Positions 44,141-55,083 are shown, counted from the first letter of the stretch. The stretch is 64,000 nucleotides of DNA from Anaerosacchariphilus hominis (GCF_014290175.1 NZ_JACOOR010000001.1:310001-374000), one strand, 5' to 3'. Notes: generated from the sequence alone by a model not told the origin. Made by a program: numbers and translations.

Positions 44141-45877
44141 CTATCGGATAGTGCAGCGATATTCCTGCTCCCAGTTTTTTATTATTCTGTCGACGCGGAC
44201 CCAGGTCTTTTCCGGGATCGTTTCATCCGGCCCGTAGTACAGCATCAGCTCCTGCCGATATTCCGCGTACTCGCCCTCGTAATACATGGCCGGAGGCCAG
44301 GTGCTTCCCTCAGCCGAAAAAACCGGCGCAGTTTCTCCGTCTGCTTCCAGCTCGCCGCTTTCCCGGTTCAGGGAATAGGATGTCCCTGTATTCATCCGTC
44401 CCCAGCTGGCGGAGATGGAAAATAATTTTGTATTCTTTTCCAGAGCAACCGGTTCCACATACAGAAGCACCTGCGTACCGTACCTGATGGAACCATCCTC
44501 CATCTCTACTTCCGTGGCCTTTCGCTCTACTTTTACGATATGATACCGATCCTCTCCCACTTCAAAGGGAATCTCCACTGCTTCCGGGCCATTTTCCGCC
44601 GGAATGGGCACTTCAAAAAGCGGGCCCTCCGTTCCCAGTTCCGCTTTCAGGGAAACAGCCGGAATCCTCAGCTGATAGGGCCTGCCCTGCTGCGCGCTTA
44701 CCTCCGCTGTGAAGCTGCCGCTGCCATCCAGGCCGTCGCGCAGCCAAAGTACATAATCCTCTTTTTCCCGTTCCTCCGGCAATATAGGATAATGCCCCAG
44801 ACCGCAGATCTTCCAGAGTTCCTTCCCATAGCTCCAGGCGTTCAGCTGCAAGGTGTTCTCATCCTTCCAGTTGCCGTTCACTACCAGGGTACGGCCCTTA
44901 TGGGTCACCGGCTGGCCGATGGCATCCAGACTGTCGTATTCCGTAAGCGCTGTCATCTGTAACGTTACGGTCTGATCAAACAGATGAAGAAGAAATTGCT
45001 CCTGAGGTTTGTAGAAAGTGAAATCCCAGTCCAGAAGCAGCATTCCCTTTTCCGGATCCTGGCCGCTGCTGCCGGAGCCGTCCAGTCGGGTACCCTCCTC
45101 ACTTTCCACCCAGATGTTCTCATGGACCACGCTGCTCCAGTGATCCTCCTCCGGATGAACGACTGTCATTTTCACATACAGTCTTTTCTCCTGCCAGATG
45201 GCGTACTCCACCGTGATTTTTCCGTATTCCGTCTCTACTTCCAGCGGAAGTCCCGTCCCCATGTAAATCTCCTCAGACGAATCCCGGATGCCCGTCACCG
45301 GATTGAAACGGAACCGATATACGGCCGCCGCGCAGGCTCCCAGAAGACCCAGCAGCACCAGGGCAATGAGCGCCAGCCGAAGCTTCTTCAGGCTCCTCTG
45401 CTGCCGCTTTTTCACAGTCTCCAGGGGCAGTTCCATGGCCTCGGCGATCTCCCGACAGGTCATTCCGTCGTAATACTGCATCCGGATCATCCGACTGTCC
45501 TGCTCCTTCAGCTGCGAGAGGGCCTGTTCCAGCGCCTCCCGGTTCAAGATGGCATCCTCGCCGCTGTCCGCTATGGCTTCCTCCAGCATTTCCATGGGAA
45601 CCGCGCTCTGCTTCCCATTCCGGGCTGCCATCCGGATGGCCTTCCGTTTGACAATCACATAGAGGTACGCCTTGACCGTTCCCTTCTCCACCCGGAACCT
45701 CTCCCGGTTTCCGTAAAAATCCGCAAAGGTCTCCTGCACGCACTCCCGGATATCCTCCGGATTCGTCAGATACAGACGGCAGGCGCTCCACAGCAGGCCC
45801 ATATAGTGTTCCATCAGAATACCCATGCCCTCCTCCGGATTTTGTTCCAGCAGATGCAGAAGTTTTTTGTCGGTCAT
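44141..45877 (-). CDS. ECF-type sigma factor fused to a membrane-anchored extracellular domain
   Basis: A 578-residue fusion. Residues 1-165 form a complete ECF sigma factor: region 2 (about 18-85, LTNPEDIRECVQETF) and region 4 (about 115-165, DGMTCREIAEAMELPLETVKKR). They are followed directly by a membrane segment (about 168-187) and an exported β-rich region (about 190-578) of a kind usually found on separate proteins next to ECF sigma factors (DUF4179-like, by memory). So sensor and sigma factor are one chain, held at the membrane; release by cutting would be needed for free diffusion. Start at 45877 from GAGAGGAGG. It is followed by a small acidic protein and preceded by an XRE-membrane regulator. 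Confidence 0.8.
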   Translation of the reverse strand: MTDKKLLHLLEQNPEEGMGILMEHYMGLLWSACRLYLTNPEDIRECVQETFADFYGNRERFRVEKGTVKAYLYVIVKRKAIRMAARNGKQSAVPMEMLEEAIADSGEDAILNREALEQALSQLKEQDSRMIRMQYYDGMTCREIAEAMELPLETVKKRQQRSLKKLRLALIALVLLGLLGACAAAVYRFRFNPVTGIRDSSEEIYMGTGLPLEVETEYGKITVEYAIWQEKRLYVKMTVVHPEEDHWSSVVHENIWVESEEGTRLDGSGSSGQDPEKGMLLLDWDFTFYKPQEQFLLHLFDQTVTLQMTALTEYDSLDAIGQPVTHKGRTLVVNGNWKDENTLQLNAWSYGKELWKICGLGHYPILPEEREKEDYVLWLRDGLDGSGSFTAEVSAQQGRPYQLRIPAVSLKAELGTEGPLFEVPIPAENGPEAVEIPFEVGEDRYHIVKVERKATEVEMEDGSIRYGTQVLLYVEPVALEKNTKLFSISASWGRMNTGTSYSLNRESGELEADGETAPVFSAEGSTWPPAMYYEGEYAEYRQELMLYYGPDETIPEKTWVRVDRIIKNWEQEYRCTIR

Positions 45878-45949
45878 GGCGGTTCCTCCTCTCATACGGT
45901 ATTTCCTTTTATTTATAGTTGCAGGAAATCGATGTTTTGGGGACATTTT

Positions 45950-46975
45950 TCAGAAATTATTTTCCGGCCCTTTCCACAGGACCTTCACTGCCATAACCAC
46001 CGCGCCGAACAGTACGCCTGCTACGGCCCAGATAAACCAACTGTACTGGGGCTGGCCATTGCCGTTTGGGCCGAAGGTATAAAACAGGAAGATGGCTGTC
46101 ACCACCAGCCAGTAGCAGCCGCTGACAGTGCCGAGCAGTTTGCTCCGGGCCTTGCTAGCACGGGTGTAATCGCCCTCCTCCAGGAGCCGTTTCATGGCGT
46201 TCTGGTAGGTTCCGCCGTATACGAAGGCATAGCAGGCTACCGCCACCAATACCAGCAGAATGCAGACCGGCACCGACCACTGGGTCCGGATATTCAAAGT
46301 CAGGGCCACGAAAAAGGGCAGGACAGCCAGAATGCAGAGCAGCGTTCCGAAGATATTGCATTTTGCGTAGAACGGCTGATGAGCCGCCTGTTCTTCGCGG
46401 ACCATACGCTCCACGCCGTCTGCCCGCTCGAAGGGCTCTGTGTCCAGATATTCGTAGGCCTTGACCTGAAAGCCGCAGGACAGGAAAAGTCCTACCCCGG
46501 CAGCCACCAGGATAATTAGCACGCAAAGTCCGATTCCGGCAGCCATATTTTCACCGATACCCAGTCTGCTGTATTCGCTGAGGCTGCTGAGGGCAATTAA
46601 CACCACCGGTGAAAGGACGCACAATGCGGTGGCCAGCGCCATTTTCGGGGCGGCCCGCTTCCGGAGCTTCAGATATTCGGAGGCTTCTTCCAGTGTAATC
46701 CGGCGAAGGGGCGTATCTGTCGCAGCTTCTTCCATCAAAGCCATGGAAGCCAACGGAGTCAACGTTTCCTCCTCGTCCAGTTCGTCCTTCAACAGATAAT
46801 CCGTCGTCACGCCGAAAATCCGGCTCATCTGCAGAATCTTCTCGATGTCCGGCACCGACTGGGCTCCCTCCCATTTGGACACGGACTGCCTGGTCACGCC
46901 CAGCCGCTCCGCCAGCTCCTCCTGGGACCACCCCGCCTTTTTCCGAAGCCGGATAATTTTATCTGCTAAAATCAT
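45950..46975 (-). CDS. XRE-family regulator with multi-pass membrane domain
   Basis: A 341-residue protein. An N-terminal helix-turn-helix of the XRE type (about 1-65, GWSQEELAERLGVTRQSVSKWE) is joined through a linker to six or so membrane segments (about 125-340). Such proteins are common in Lachnospiraceae but their signals are unknown. GAGGAAA precedes the ATG at 46975. It lies 72 bp before the sigma-fusion gene, so both membrane-bound transcription factors may be co-expressed. A TATGC/GCATA dyad at about 47053-47071 upstream may be its own operator. Confidence 0.82.
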   Translation of the reverse strand: MILADKIIRLRKKAGWSQEELAERLGVTRQSVSKWEGAQSVPDIEKILQMSRIFGVTTDYLLKDELDEEETLTPLASMALMEEAATDTPLRRITLEEASEYLKLRKRAAPKMALATALCVLSPVVLIALSSLSEYSRLGIGENMAAGIGLCVLIILVAAGVGLFLSCGFQVKAYEYLDTEPFERADGVERMVREEQAAHQPFYAKCNIFGTLLCILAVLPFFVALTLNIRTQWSVPVCILLVLVAVACYAFVYGGTYQNAMKRLLEEGDYTRASKARSKLLGTVSGCYWLVVTAIFLFYTFGPNGNGQPQYSWFIWAVAGVLFGAVVMAVKVLWKGPENNF

Positions 46976-47161
46976 CTTTATTTCCTCACTTTCTGCGCCC
47001 TGCGCCTGTTTTCCAGTCCTTCTGCAGGAAGCTGTCAAAACTCTCCCTACAGGCTATGCAAAATATAGCATAACAGGCGGTTGCGCAACAGAAAGCTGAC
47101 TGTCAAATTTGTCAACTGATGGTTGCAAAGCGCGGATTTCCGCTGCTTTCTTCATCAGGCC

Positions 47162-48361
47162 CTATTTATCGCAATGCTCTTCCAGCCATCGCTGGGCGCA
47201 GTGGGCCAGATAGGCAGCTCCCCGGGGCAGTACTTCTTCATTGAACTGCACCTTCGGATTATGAGCGGAGGCAACGCCCCGCCCGTCGGGGAATCCGGCA
47301 GACACATACATAAATGCGGAGGGCACCTGTTCGGCGATGCAGGCAAAATCCTCGGAGGCGCTGGCTGCCACATCCGGCTGCTCCATGGTCCCCGGGATGG
47401 CCAGTTCCCGCATATAGCCCACGAATTCCTCTGTGGTCTCTTTGTCACAGATCAGGGGCGGCGCGCCGTCGGTAATCTCCACCTCTGCCTCCGCGCCGTA
47501 GACCCGGGCTGTGGCCTCCGCCACCTCCCGCACCCGCTTTACCAGCTGCTTCTGGGCTTCTTTCGTATCTGCCCGGAGCGTACCGTCCAGAATAGCTTCC
47601 TCAGGAATCACATTCAGAGTCGTTCCTGCATGGAAGCTGCCGATGGTAATAACACAGGACGCCTTCGGATTCATTTCCCGGGAAATAATTTCCTGTAAAG
47701 CCACCACGATATGGGCTCCCACGCTGATGGGATCCACGCAGTTCTGGGGCATGGCTCCGTGGCCGCCCCGGCCTTTGACCCGAATATGCAGATCGTTATT
47801 GGAAAACATCATGGTGGAGCCTGCATTGTACATGAACAGACCGATGGGAAGCTGGCCCGGGCCCACATGGTAAGCAAGGGCGGCATCCACCTTTGGCTGC
47901 TCCAGAATTCCGTGCTCCAGCATATTCCGGCTGCCGGTCAGGGTCTCCTCGCTGGGCTGGAACATGAGCTTCACGGTTCCTGCAAGGCGATTTTCCTGTT
48001 CTTTCAGCATCTTTGCCGCCGTCAGCAGCATGGCCGCGTGCATATCGTGGCCGCAGCAGTGGGCAGCCTTCGGGTTCTCCGAGGCGAAGGGAAGTCCGCT
48101 CTCCTCCGGCATGGCCAGCGCGTCCATATCCGCCCGCAGAAGCAATACCTTTCCGGCCTCTCCGCCCTCTGCTCCCTTTCCGATGAGAGCCGTGATCCCT
48201 TCTCCGCAGGGATGGGGCTCAATGCCGTATTCCTTCAGCTTTTCCGTCACGTAGGCTCTCGTTTCCGGAAGCTCAAAACCCACCTCCGCATGGCGGTGAA
48301 GATATCTCCGGTTCTCTGTCAGTTCCTCTTTCAGTTCCAGTGCTCTGTCATAATAACTCAT
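47162..48361 (-). CDS. M20-family amidohydrolase (N-acyl amino acid / hippurate hydrolase type)
   Basis: A 399-residue cytosolic metallo-hydrolase. The metal-binding CGHDMHAA motif, HRHAEVGFELPET at the N-terminus, PSEET and the dimerisation domain with GRGGHGAMPQ are typical of the IAA-amino acid/hippurate hydrolase branch. It removes acyl groups from amino acids; the natural substrate is not predictable. AATGGAGG precedes the ATG. It is the last of three genes after pbp1A and the HAD phosphatase. About 185 bp beyond it no terminator of good quality was seen. Confidence 0.9.
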   Translation of the reverse strand: MSYYDRALELKEELTENRRYLHRHAEVGFELPETRAYVTEKLKEYGIEPHPCGEGITALIGKGAEGGEAGKVLLLRADMDALAMPEESGLPFASENPKAAHCCGHDMHAAMLLTAAKMLKEQENRLAGTVKLMFQPSEETLTGSRNMLEHGILEQPKVDAALAYHVGPGQLPIGLFMYNAGSTMMFSNNDLHIRVKGRGGHGAMPQNCVDPISVGAHIVVALQEIISREMNPKASCVITIGSFHAGTTLNVIPEEAILDGTLRADTKEAQKQLVKRVREVAEATARVYGAEAEVEITDGAPPLICDKETTEEFVGYMRELAIPGTMEQPDVAASASEDFACIAEQVPSAFMYVSAGFPDGRGVASAHNPKVQFNEEVLPRGAAYLAHCAQRWLEEHCDK

Positions 48362-48384
48362 GCCGTGCCTCCATTTTCATAAAT

Positions 48385-49041
48385 TTATCTGCTCCCGCCG
48401 TCCAGACGCTGCTTCAGGTCCTCCACAGTCTCCGCCAGCTGATCCGCTCCCGCCTCTTCCAGCTCCTCCCGGCTTCCATAGCCATACAGAACACCGATGG
48501 AGGCAAGACCGTTGTCCGCAGCTCCACGCATATCATTGTCCCGGTCACCCACCATGACTGCCCGGGACAGATCCGTGATGTCGGCCCGCTCCAGGGCATA
48601 GGCGATCACATCGCTTTTTTTCACCCGTACCTCGTCCATGCTGGCTCCCGCCACCTGATCAAAGTAAGACAGCAGTCCGAAATGCTCCAGGATCTGCACT
48701 GCGTATTCCTCCGGCTTGGAGGTGGCCAGAATCACGGTCCGGCCGGTGGCCTTCAGGTGGGCCAGCAGCTCTGTGATTCCCTCATAAACCCGGTTTTCAA
48801 ACATGCCCTTCTCGCAGAAATACTCCCGATAGTACAGCAACGCCTGATGGCTCTCCTCCCGGGTGAATCCGTAGTGTTCGGAAAAGGCCGCCTCTAAAGG
48901 CGGCCCCACAAACTTATTCAGGGAAGCGCGATCTTCCACATGAATATTCCATTTGCTCAATGCGTATGCTACGGAATTCGTAATACCCAGGCCGGAATCT
49001 GTCAGTGTACCATCCAAATCAAAAAATACAATCTGATACAT
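48385..49041 (-). CDS. HAD-family hydrolase (phosphoglycolate phosphatase-like)
   Basis: A 218-residue HAD phosphatase with motif I FFDLDGTLTDSG (nucleophile Asp at residue 7), motif II with Ser/Thr (LATSKPEEY), motif III Lys near VKKSDV and motif IV GDRDNDMRGA. The cap is a small helical C1 type. Substrate could be phosphoglycolate, a sugar phosphate or a nucleotide. It lies 23 bp before the M20 gene and 45 bp after pbp1A. Confidence 0.88.
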   Translation of the reverse strand: MYQIVFFDLDGTLTDSGLGITNSVAYALSKWNIHVEDRASLNKFVGPPLEAAFSEHYGFTREESHQALLYYREYFCEKGMFENRVYEGITELLAHLKATGRTVILATSKPEEYAVQILEHFGLLSYFDQVAGASMDEVRVKKSDVIAYALERADITDLSRAVMVGDRDNDMRGAADNGLASIGVLYGYGSREELEEAGADQLAETVEDLKQRLDGGSR

Positions 49042-49086
49042 TTCCGTTCCTTTCTGTTTACATTTTATTAGATACTTACTATTTGT

Positions 49087-51702
49087 TTACTCGTCAGTAT
49101 CCTCCTCTGAATCATCATGGGAATCCGAAGCATCCTGACCCTCCGTGCTAATCGGAACCTCGCTTCCGTTTCCTGTAGGCTGTACCACCGAACCGATGAC
49201 ATTGCCCGGATGGAGACTGCAGGGCTTTGCTACCAGCGGAGATCCGGATACGCTGTTATTCTCCGGGACCAGGGTGATGACGCGGAACTCATGAACCGGA
49301 CACGCATCGGTGGCCAGAGCGCCGCTTTCCACACAAGCTTCTCCTGTCACGTGAACATCACAGTACTCGGTGGGCACTGTACCCTCCGCAAAATACTCGG
49401 TTTTCACCATGCCGTCGCAGACGCCCGGTATCGGAAGCTTTCCGGACGCAGCGCAGACTGTAGCGCTGGTGACAGACGCCGGCTTCGGGAAGCCCGGATC
49501 ACTCAGTCCTTCATGAATCCGGGACATAACTGCTTTCCAGATCTTCTTGTGGTAATTGGTCTCGCCACTCTTGCTGTTCAGTTTGTGGTTATTATCATAG
49601 CCTGCCCAGATACCTGCCGTATAATACGGGGTATAGCCCACAAACCATACATCGTTATTTTTGGATGTGGTACCGGTCTTTCCGGCCACGCTCATACCGC
49701 TGAAGTTCACGGCTTTACCTGTACCCACCGTCACTACGTCCTGCATGGCGCTGGTCAGCAGCCAGGCTGTACTGTCCTTCAGGACGGTTCTGGTCACAGC
49801 CTCTGTATTGTCGATCAGGACATTTCCATCATGATCCAGAATTCTGGTGTAGAAAACCGGCTTGCAGTATACGCCGCCGTTTGCGATGGTGGCATAGGCT
49901 CCGGTCAGCTCCAGATTCGTCACGCCTCTGGTCAGACCACCCAGAGCCATGGTTTGGGTATAATCGTTCAGTCCGTCCGCCGTGGTCTCGGTCTGCAGGG
50001 TGGTGATACCCATGTTCTCCAGATAGGTAATACCCAGAGCCGGGGTTATGTCTGTCAGGGTCTTGACCGCCACGATATTCATGGACTGGGCGATACCCTG
50101 CCGGATAGAGCTCCATCCCTGATAGTTCTCTCCGTTCCAGTTCCGGACTGCCCGTCCCTTTCCGCTGTCATAGTTATAGGGCGCATCGTACTGGGTAGAC
50201 GCCAGGGTCTTTCCGGCGGAATCCAGAGCCGGCGCATAGGTGGATACCGGCTTGAAGGTAGAACCGGGCTGACGGGTGGTATCTACCGCGCGGTTCAGGG
50301 AAAGGCTGGTGGTCTTCTCGCCGCGGCCTCCCACAATGCCCTTTACATAGCCCGTGGACTGATCTATGATGACCATGGACACCTGGGGCTGTATTGTCAT
50401 ATTGATATTCTCGTAGATCTTGTCGCCATCCTCGGATACGGCCGCCTTATAGGCGTCGATGTGCGCCTGGGCGTCTTCCTCCGTATCAAACAGCAGCTCG
50501 AAACTGGAGGACTCATTCTCTTTAAAGTACTTCTCCATCATCTCCTTGCTGTAGTTGGTCTGGGTACCGTCCGGCTTTTCCACGGTCAGCGCGTATTCCA
50601 GACCGATCTTCACATTGGCCGGATAGTTGTCCGTGTTCGAAGTCTCCTCATCCATAATAGCCTGGATCTTGGGATCCTGGGCTGTCTCAATGGTCAGGCC
50701 TCCGTTATAAACCAGATTGTAAGCCTGCTGGGAGGTATAACCCTTCACCTCCTGCAGATCATTGATGACCTGCTCAATGGTGGCGTCCACATAGTAAGAG
50801 TACACCTCCGCGGTGCTCTTGGCCTTATTGGTGGTCTGAATCCGATCGTACACATCGTCTGCCATGGCTTCGTCATACTCTGCCTGGCTGATATGGCCGT
50901 TCTTCTTCATGGCCTCCAGCACCAGCTCCCGTCTGGCTGCATTGTCCTCGGGAGATGTTACCGGGTTATATTTATTCGGGCTCTTGGTGATACCTGCGAT
51001 CACCGCGGCCTCGGAAATGGTCAGTTCGCTGACATCTTTATTGAAATACCGGTTGGACGCCGCCTGGATGCCCAGGGTGTTCTGGCCCAGGTTAATGGTA
51101 TTCAGATATGCCTCCAGAATCTCATCCTTTGTCATCTCTTTTTCCAGCTGAATCGCCAGATACTGCTCCTGGAGCTTTCGCTCGATCTTCTCCGCAAGAG
51201 TATCCTCGCTCATAAAATCAAACACATTATTCTTCAGAAGCTGCTGGGTAATGGTGCTGGCACCCTCCGTACGCTTGAATCCACTGGTCACTCCGCGTAT
51301 GCCTGCACGGATGATACCCTTCAGGTCTACGCCATTATGCTCATAGAACCGCTCGTCCTCAATGTCTACAAAAGCCTTCTGCACATGCTCGGGGATCTGG
51401 TCGATATCCACCCAGACACGGTTAGAGCCCGCTGTAACCAGCTCCGCCGTCTTATTCCCCTCTGCATCCTTCATCACAGACTTGTAGCCTCTGGGAATGA
51501 CGCTGGCGCTGGTGATATCCGGCGCATTATCGATCACTCCCTTTACAATTCCGATTCCGCCGCACAGACCGACTACGCCGACTGCAAGCAGGCAGATCAG
51601 AAAGGCTTTTATAAATATGACACTTGCCTTTTTTCCTACTTTTGCCGTTTTGGAGTTCATGGACTTCTGTTTTTTTGAAGTTCCGCGTTTTCCGTAATTC
51701 AT
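49087..51702 (-). CDS. pbp1A: Class A penicillin-binding protein 1A
   Basis: Bifunctional peptidoglycan synthase of 871 residues: short basic cytosolic head, one membrane segment (about 25-50), GT51 glycosyltransferase (about 85-260, with EDERFYEHNGVD and GASTITQQLLKN), linker, and transpeptidase (about 430-720) with active Ser in the STFK motif (RQPGSTFKPV), SMN and KTGTT. The C-terminus adds Cys-containing segments (TVCAASGKLP, CDVHVTGEAC, ATDACPVHEF), then a Ser/Asp/Glu-rich tail. The Cys-bearing C-terminal part outside the membrane is noteworthy. GAGGAGG precedes the ATG at 51702. Confidence 0.95.
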   Translation of the reverse strand: MNYGKRGTSKKQKSMNSKTAKVGKKASVIFIKAFLICLLAVGVVGLCGGIGIVKGVIDNAPDITSASVIPRGYKSVMKDAEGNKTAELVTAGSNRVWVDIDQIPEHVQKAFVDIEDERFYEHNGVDLKGIIRAGIRGVTSGFKRTEGASTITQQLLKNNVFDFMSEDTLAEKIERKLQEQYLAIQLEKEMTKDEILEAYLNTINLGQNTLGIQAASNRYFNKDVSELTISEAAVIAGITKSPNKYNPVTSPEDNAARRELVLEAMKKNGHISQAEYDEAMADDVYDRIQTTNKAKSTAEVYSYYVDATIEQVINDLQEVKGYTSQQAYNLVYNGGLTIETAQDPKIQAIMDEETSNTDNYPANVKIGLEYALTVEKPDGTQTNYSKEMMEKYFKENESSSFELLFDTEEDAQAHIDAYKAAVSEDGDKIYENINMTIQPQVSMVIIDQSTGYVKGIVGGRGEKTTSLSLNRAVDTTRQPGSTFKPVSTYAPALDSAGKTLASTQYDAPYNYDSGKGRAVRNWNGENYQGWSSIRQGIAQSMNIVAVKTLTDITPALGITYLENMGITTLQTETTADGLNDYTQTMALGGLTRGVTNLELTGAYATIANGGVYCKPVFYTRILDHDGNVLIDNTEAVTRTVLKDSTAWLLTSAMQDVVTVGTGKAVNFSGMSVAGKTGTTSKNNDVWFVGYTPYYTAGIWAGYDNNHKLNSKSGETNYHKKIWKAVMSRIHEGLSDPGFPKPASVTSATVCAASGKLPIPGVCDGMVKTEYFAEGTVPTEYCDVHVTGEACVESGALATDACPVHEFRVITLVPENNSVSGSPLVAKPCSLHPGNVIGSVVQPTGNGSEVPISTEGQDASDSHDDSEEDTDE

Positions 51703-51920
51703 GTAATATCCTCCTCTACATTCGATCATTATAACAAAAACTTCTATAGTTATAAAGGGAATTTTGAAAATTCACGGATTCTTCTATTTTCCTTAAGGAT
51801 TCTTTATAGTATAATATCGTCAGATATCACTTACATTTTTTTAATTCTGCGACAGCTTTCGACAGTCTTTGCACCCATTTCCCGGTATAATACCATCAAA
51901 TCAACAGAGAAAGGGAGAGT
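51703..51920. other. Divergent promoter region between pbp1A and the small + strand gene
   Basis: AT-rich 218 bp. TATAAT is at 51888-51893 on the plus strand with a weak -35, and a TATAAT-like box lies just before pbp1A on the minus strand (about 51725-51735). No strong dyad other than GGTATAATACC around the plus -10. Confidence 0.45.
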
Positions 51921-52232
51921 ATGATGCAAAGGGAATATTTAATTGAAACGCGTTCTGTCGCAGATGAAAAGGGAAATCTGCTGAATCTCAGATATTATCT
52001 GATCGAGGAGGAACCGCCCCAGTCCGGCGCTCCCCTGTATCGGCTCTGTATCCGGAAGTCCCCGGCCGGGAACCCGGATATCCAGGAAAGCGAAAGTACG
52101 CCTCCGGTTTCTTCTTCGGAGAGCTGTGCCCGCCGGATGCTCTGCAGACTGATCCGCAATGCGGTAACACCTGTCTGCCTTCTGGAGATCGTGGACGATA
52201 TGCTGACTTGTGCGGAGGGGCAGATTTCCTGA
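51921..52232 (+). CDS. Small clostridial protein (DUF6514-like), function unknown
   Basis: A 103-residue cytosolic protein. N-terminal half reads as paired strands (EYLIETRSVADEKGNLLNLRYYLIEE), the middle is Ser/Pro/Glu-rich, and the end holds a helix with VTPVCLLEIVDDML. The overall shape matches, from memory, small clostridial proteins annotated DUF6514; this is a weak call. Two adjacent ATGs follow AAAGGGAGAG. It is 16 bp ahead of yigZ and probably co-transcribed. Confidence 0.55.
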   Translation: MMQREYLIETRSVADEKGNLLNLRYYLIEEEPPQSGAPLYRLCIRKSPAGNPDIQESESTPPVSSSESCARRMLCRLIRNAVTPVCLLEIVDDMLTCAEGQIS

Positions 52233-52248
52233 ACAGAAAGGGAAATCC

Positions 52249-52950
52249 ATGTCCGAAGCATATCGTTTTGTTTACCGTGGCGGTTCCGGAGAGATCGTCG
52301 AAAAGAAGTCCCGCTTTATCGCCACGGTGGTTCCGGTCTCTACCGAGGATGAGGCTCTGGCCTTTATCGAACAGACCAAGAAAAAATACTGGGATGCCAG
52401 ACATAACTGTACTGCATTCACCATCGGCAGCCGCCATCAGCTCACCCGCTGCAGCGATGACGGGGAACCGGCCGGAACCGCGGGCCGTCCCATGCTGGAT
52501 GTTCTGTTAAAAGAAGATATTCACAATGCAGCTATCGTGGTGACCCGCTATTTCGGCGGAACCCTGCTGGGAACCGGCGGCCTGGTCCGGGCCTATTCCG
52601 GTGCTGTCCAGGAGGGACTCCGCCAGTGTACCATTCTGGAACGGAAAGACGGCCTGAAGCTGGAGCTTCACTCCGATTACACGGATATCGGAAAGATTCA
52701 GTATCTGATGGGCCAACGGCAGATCCCGACTCTGTCTTCTTCCTATACAGATTCTGTGACGCTGGAGGCTTTGGTTCCTACGGAGGATGTTGCCGCCTTC
52801 TGTGACGCTGTAACGGAAGCCACCGCCGGAAAGACGGAACTCATCCGGGGCGATGTCTGCCCCTATGCCCTTCTGGATGGACAGGTTCTTCTTCTGGAAG
52901 CACCGGCAGGAGATTCATCCCCGGGAGATTCCGGCTCTCGTCATCAATGA
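52249..52950 (+). CDS. yigZ: YigZ/IMPACT family protein, C-terminus altered
   Basis: A 233-residue protein with the IMPACT domain (about 1-120; EKKSRFIATV, KYWDARHNCTAF, CSDDGEPAGTAGRPML and VTRYFGGTLLGTGGLVRAY are all typical) and a second small domain (about 135-210). Family length is about 205-215; the last 20 or so residues (after LLDGQVLLLE) do not look like the family and run into sequence that in another frame encodes a lamin-tail domain. I infer a deletion joined the end of yigZ to that gene. The conserved core is intact, so the protein is probably active. Role unknown; linked to translation control in eukaryotes. Confidence 0.85.
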   Translation: MSEAYRFVYRGGSGEIVEKKSRFIATVVPVSTEDEALAFIEQTKKKYWDARHNCTAFTIGSRHQLTRCSDDGEPAGTAGRPMLDVLLKEDIHNAAIVVTRYFGGTLLGTGGLVRAYSGAVQEGLRQCTILERKDGLKLELHSDYTDIGKIQYLMGQRQIPTLSSSYTDSVTLEALVPTEDVAAFCDAVTEATAGKTELIRGDVCPYALLDGQVLLLEAPAGDSSPGDSGSRHQ

Positions 52951-53629
52951 GGTCTGCCCGGTGAACCCCGGCACGGCCCTGGATGAGAAGACCACCACCT
53001 ACGAGGACTACATCGAGCTTTATAATCCTACGGATTCTGCCGTTTCCCTGAAGGATTTTTATCTCTCCGACGATACGAAAAAGCCTCTGGCCGGCCCGCT
53101 CCCGGATGTGGAGATCACCGCCGGAGGCTATTACTGCGTCTACGCGGTGGGAAAGGACGGCTCCATGCCCGAGGGCGTTCCTTCTGTCCCCTTTGCGCTG
53201 ACTTCCGGCGAGACGGTGACCTTGACCACTCTGGCCATGTCCGAAAGCGGCGTCACCCGCCCGGTCACAGTGGACACGGTTACCCTGCCCTCCCAGCAGA
53301 CCGCTGATACAGTCTATGCCCGCATGGAGGACGGCGCAGATACCTTTTCTGAAATGCGCCCTTCCCCCGGCAGCTCCAACCAGGAAGGGGAAGGTACGGT
53401 AACCCTGAATTCCATTTCGCCGAATCTCTCCGGACAGAACTGGTCCGGGCGGTACTATACCGACTACCCGGTGACTCTGACCGCGGAAGCTCCGGAGGGA
53501 TATTCGTTTGTGGGTTGGGAAATCGAAGGCGGAGAAACCGTCTCCGGTTCCGCCTCCGACGCACAGATTCAGGTGCGTCTGGAGACAGATACAGAGATTC
53601 GCGCTGTTTTTGAAGAAAACAACGATTGA
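52853..53629 (+). pseudogene. N-terminally truncated lamin-tail (CotH-type surface) protein
   Basis: The recognisable part starts near 52928: a lamin-tail domain (ALVINEVCPVNPG, DYIELYNPTDSAVSL, FYLSDDTKKPLAG) followed by a small β-grasp repeat domain (YYTDYPVTLTAEAPEGYSFVGWEIEGG-type region, in parts). This is how the C-terminal end of large exported CotH/lamin-tail proteins of Lachnospiraceae looks. The first 25 residues of the open frame are the out-of-frame end of yigZ. There is no signal peptide, and no ribosome site fits any ATG. It overlaps yigZ by about 98 bp. I take it as the remnant of a larger surface protein cut by deletion. Confidence 0.7.
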
Positions 53630-53637
53630 TTCAAGAA

Positions 53638-55017
<1,380 letters not shown>

Positions 55018-55053
55018 TTATTCACATATAGTTAGATAAGCCTAACTGCATGT

Positions 55054-55083
55054 AGCATAGCAAACTGAGAGGTTGGTTGTCAA
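55054..55083 (-). promoter_or_regulatory. Strong σA promoter of enolase
   Basis: On the minus strand TTGACA (55078-55083), 18-bp spacer, TATGCT (55054-55059). A GTTAG/CTAAC repeat follows at 55031-55046 and an imperfect dyad TTGACAAAG/TTTATCAA lies upstream at about 55108-55124; either may be a control site. Confidence 0.75.

Noticed and set aside
49117..51678. 853-codon open frame opposite pbp1A
   Set aside because: Exact shadow of pbp1A, with Cys/His-rich low-complexity translation and no start signal.
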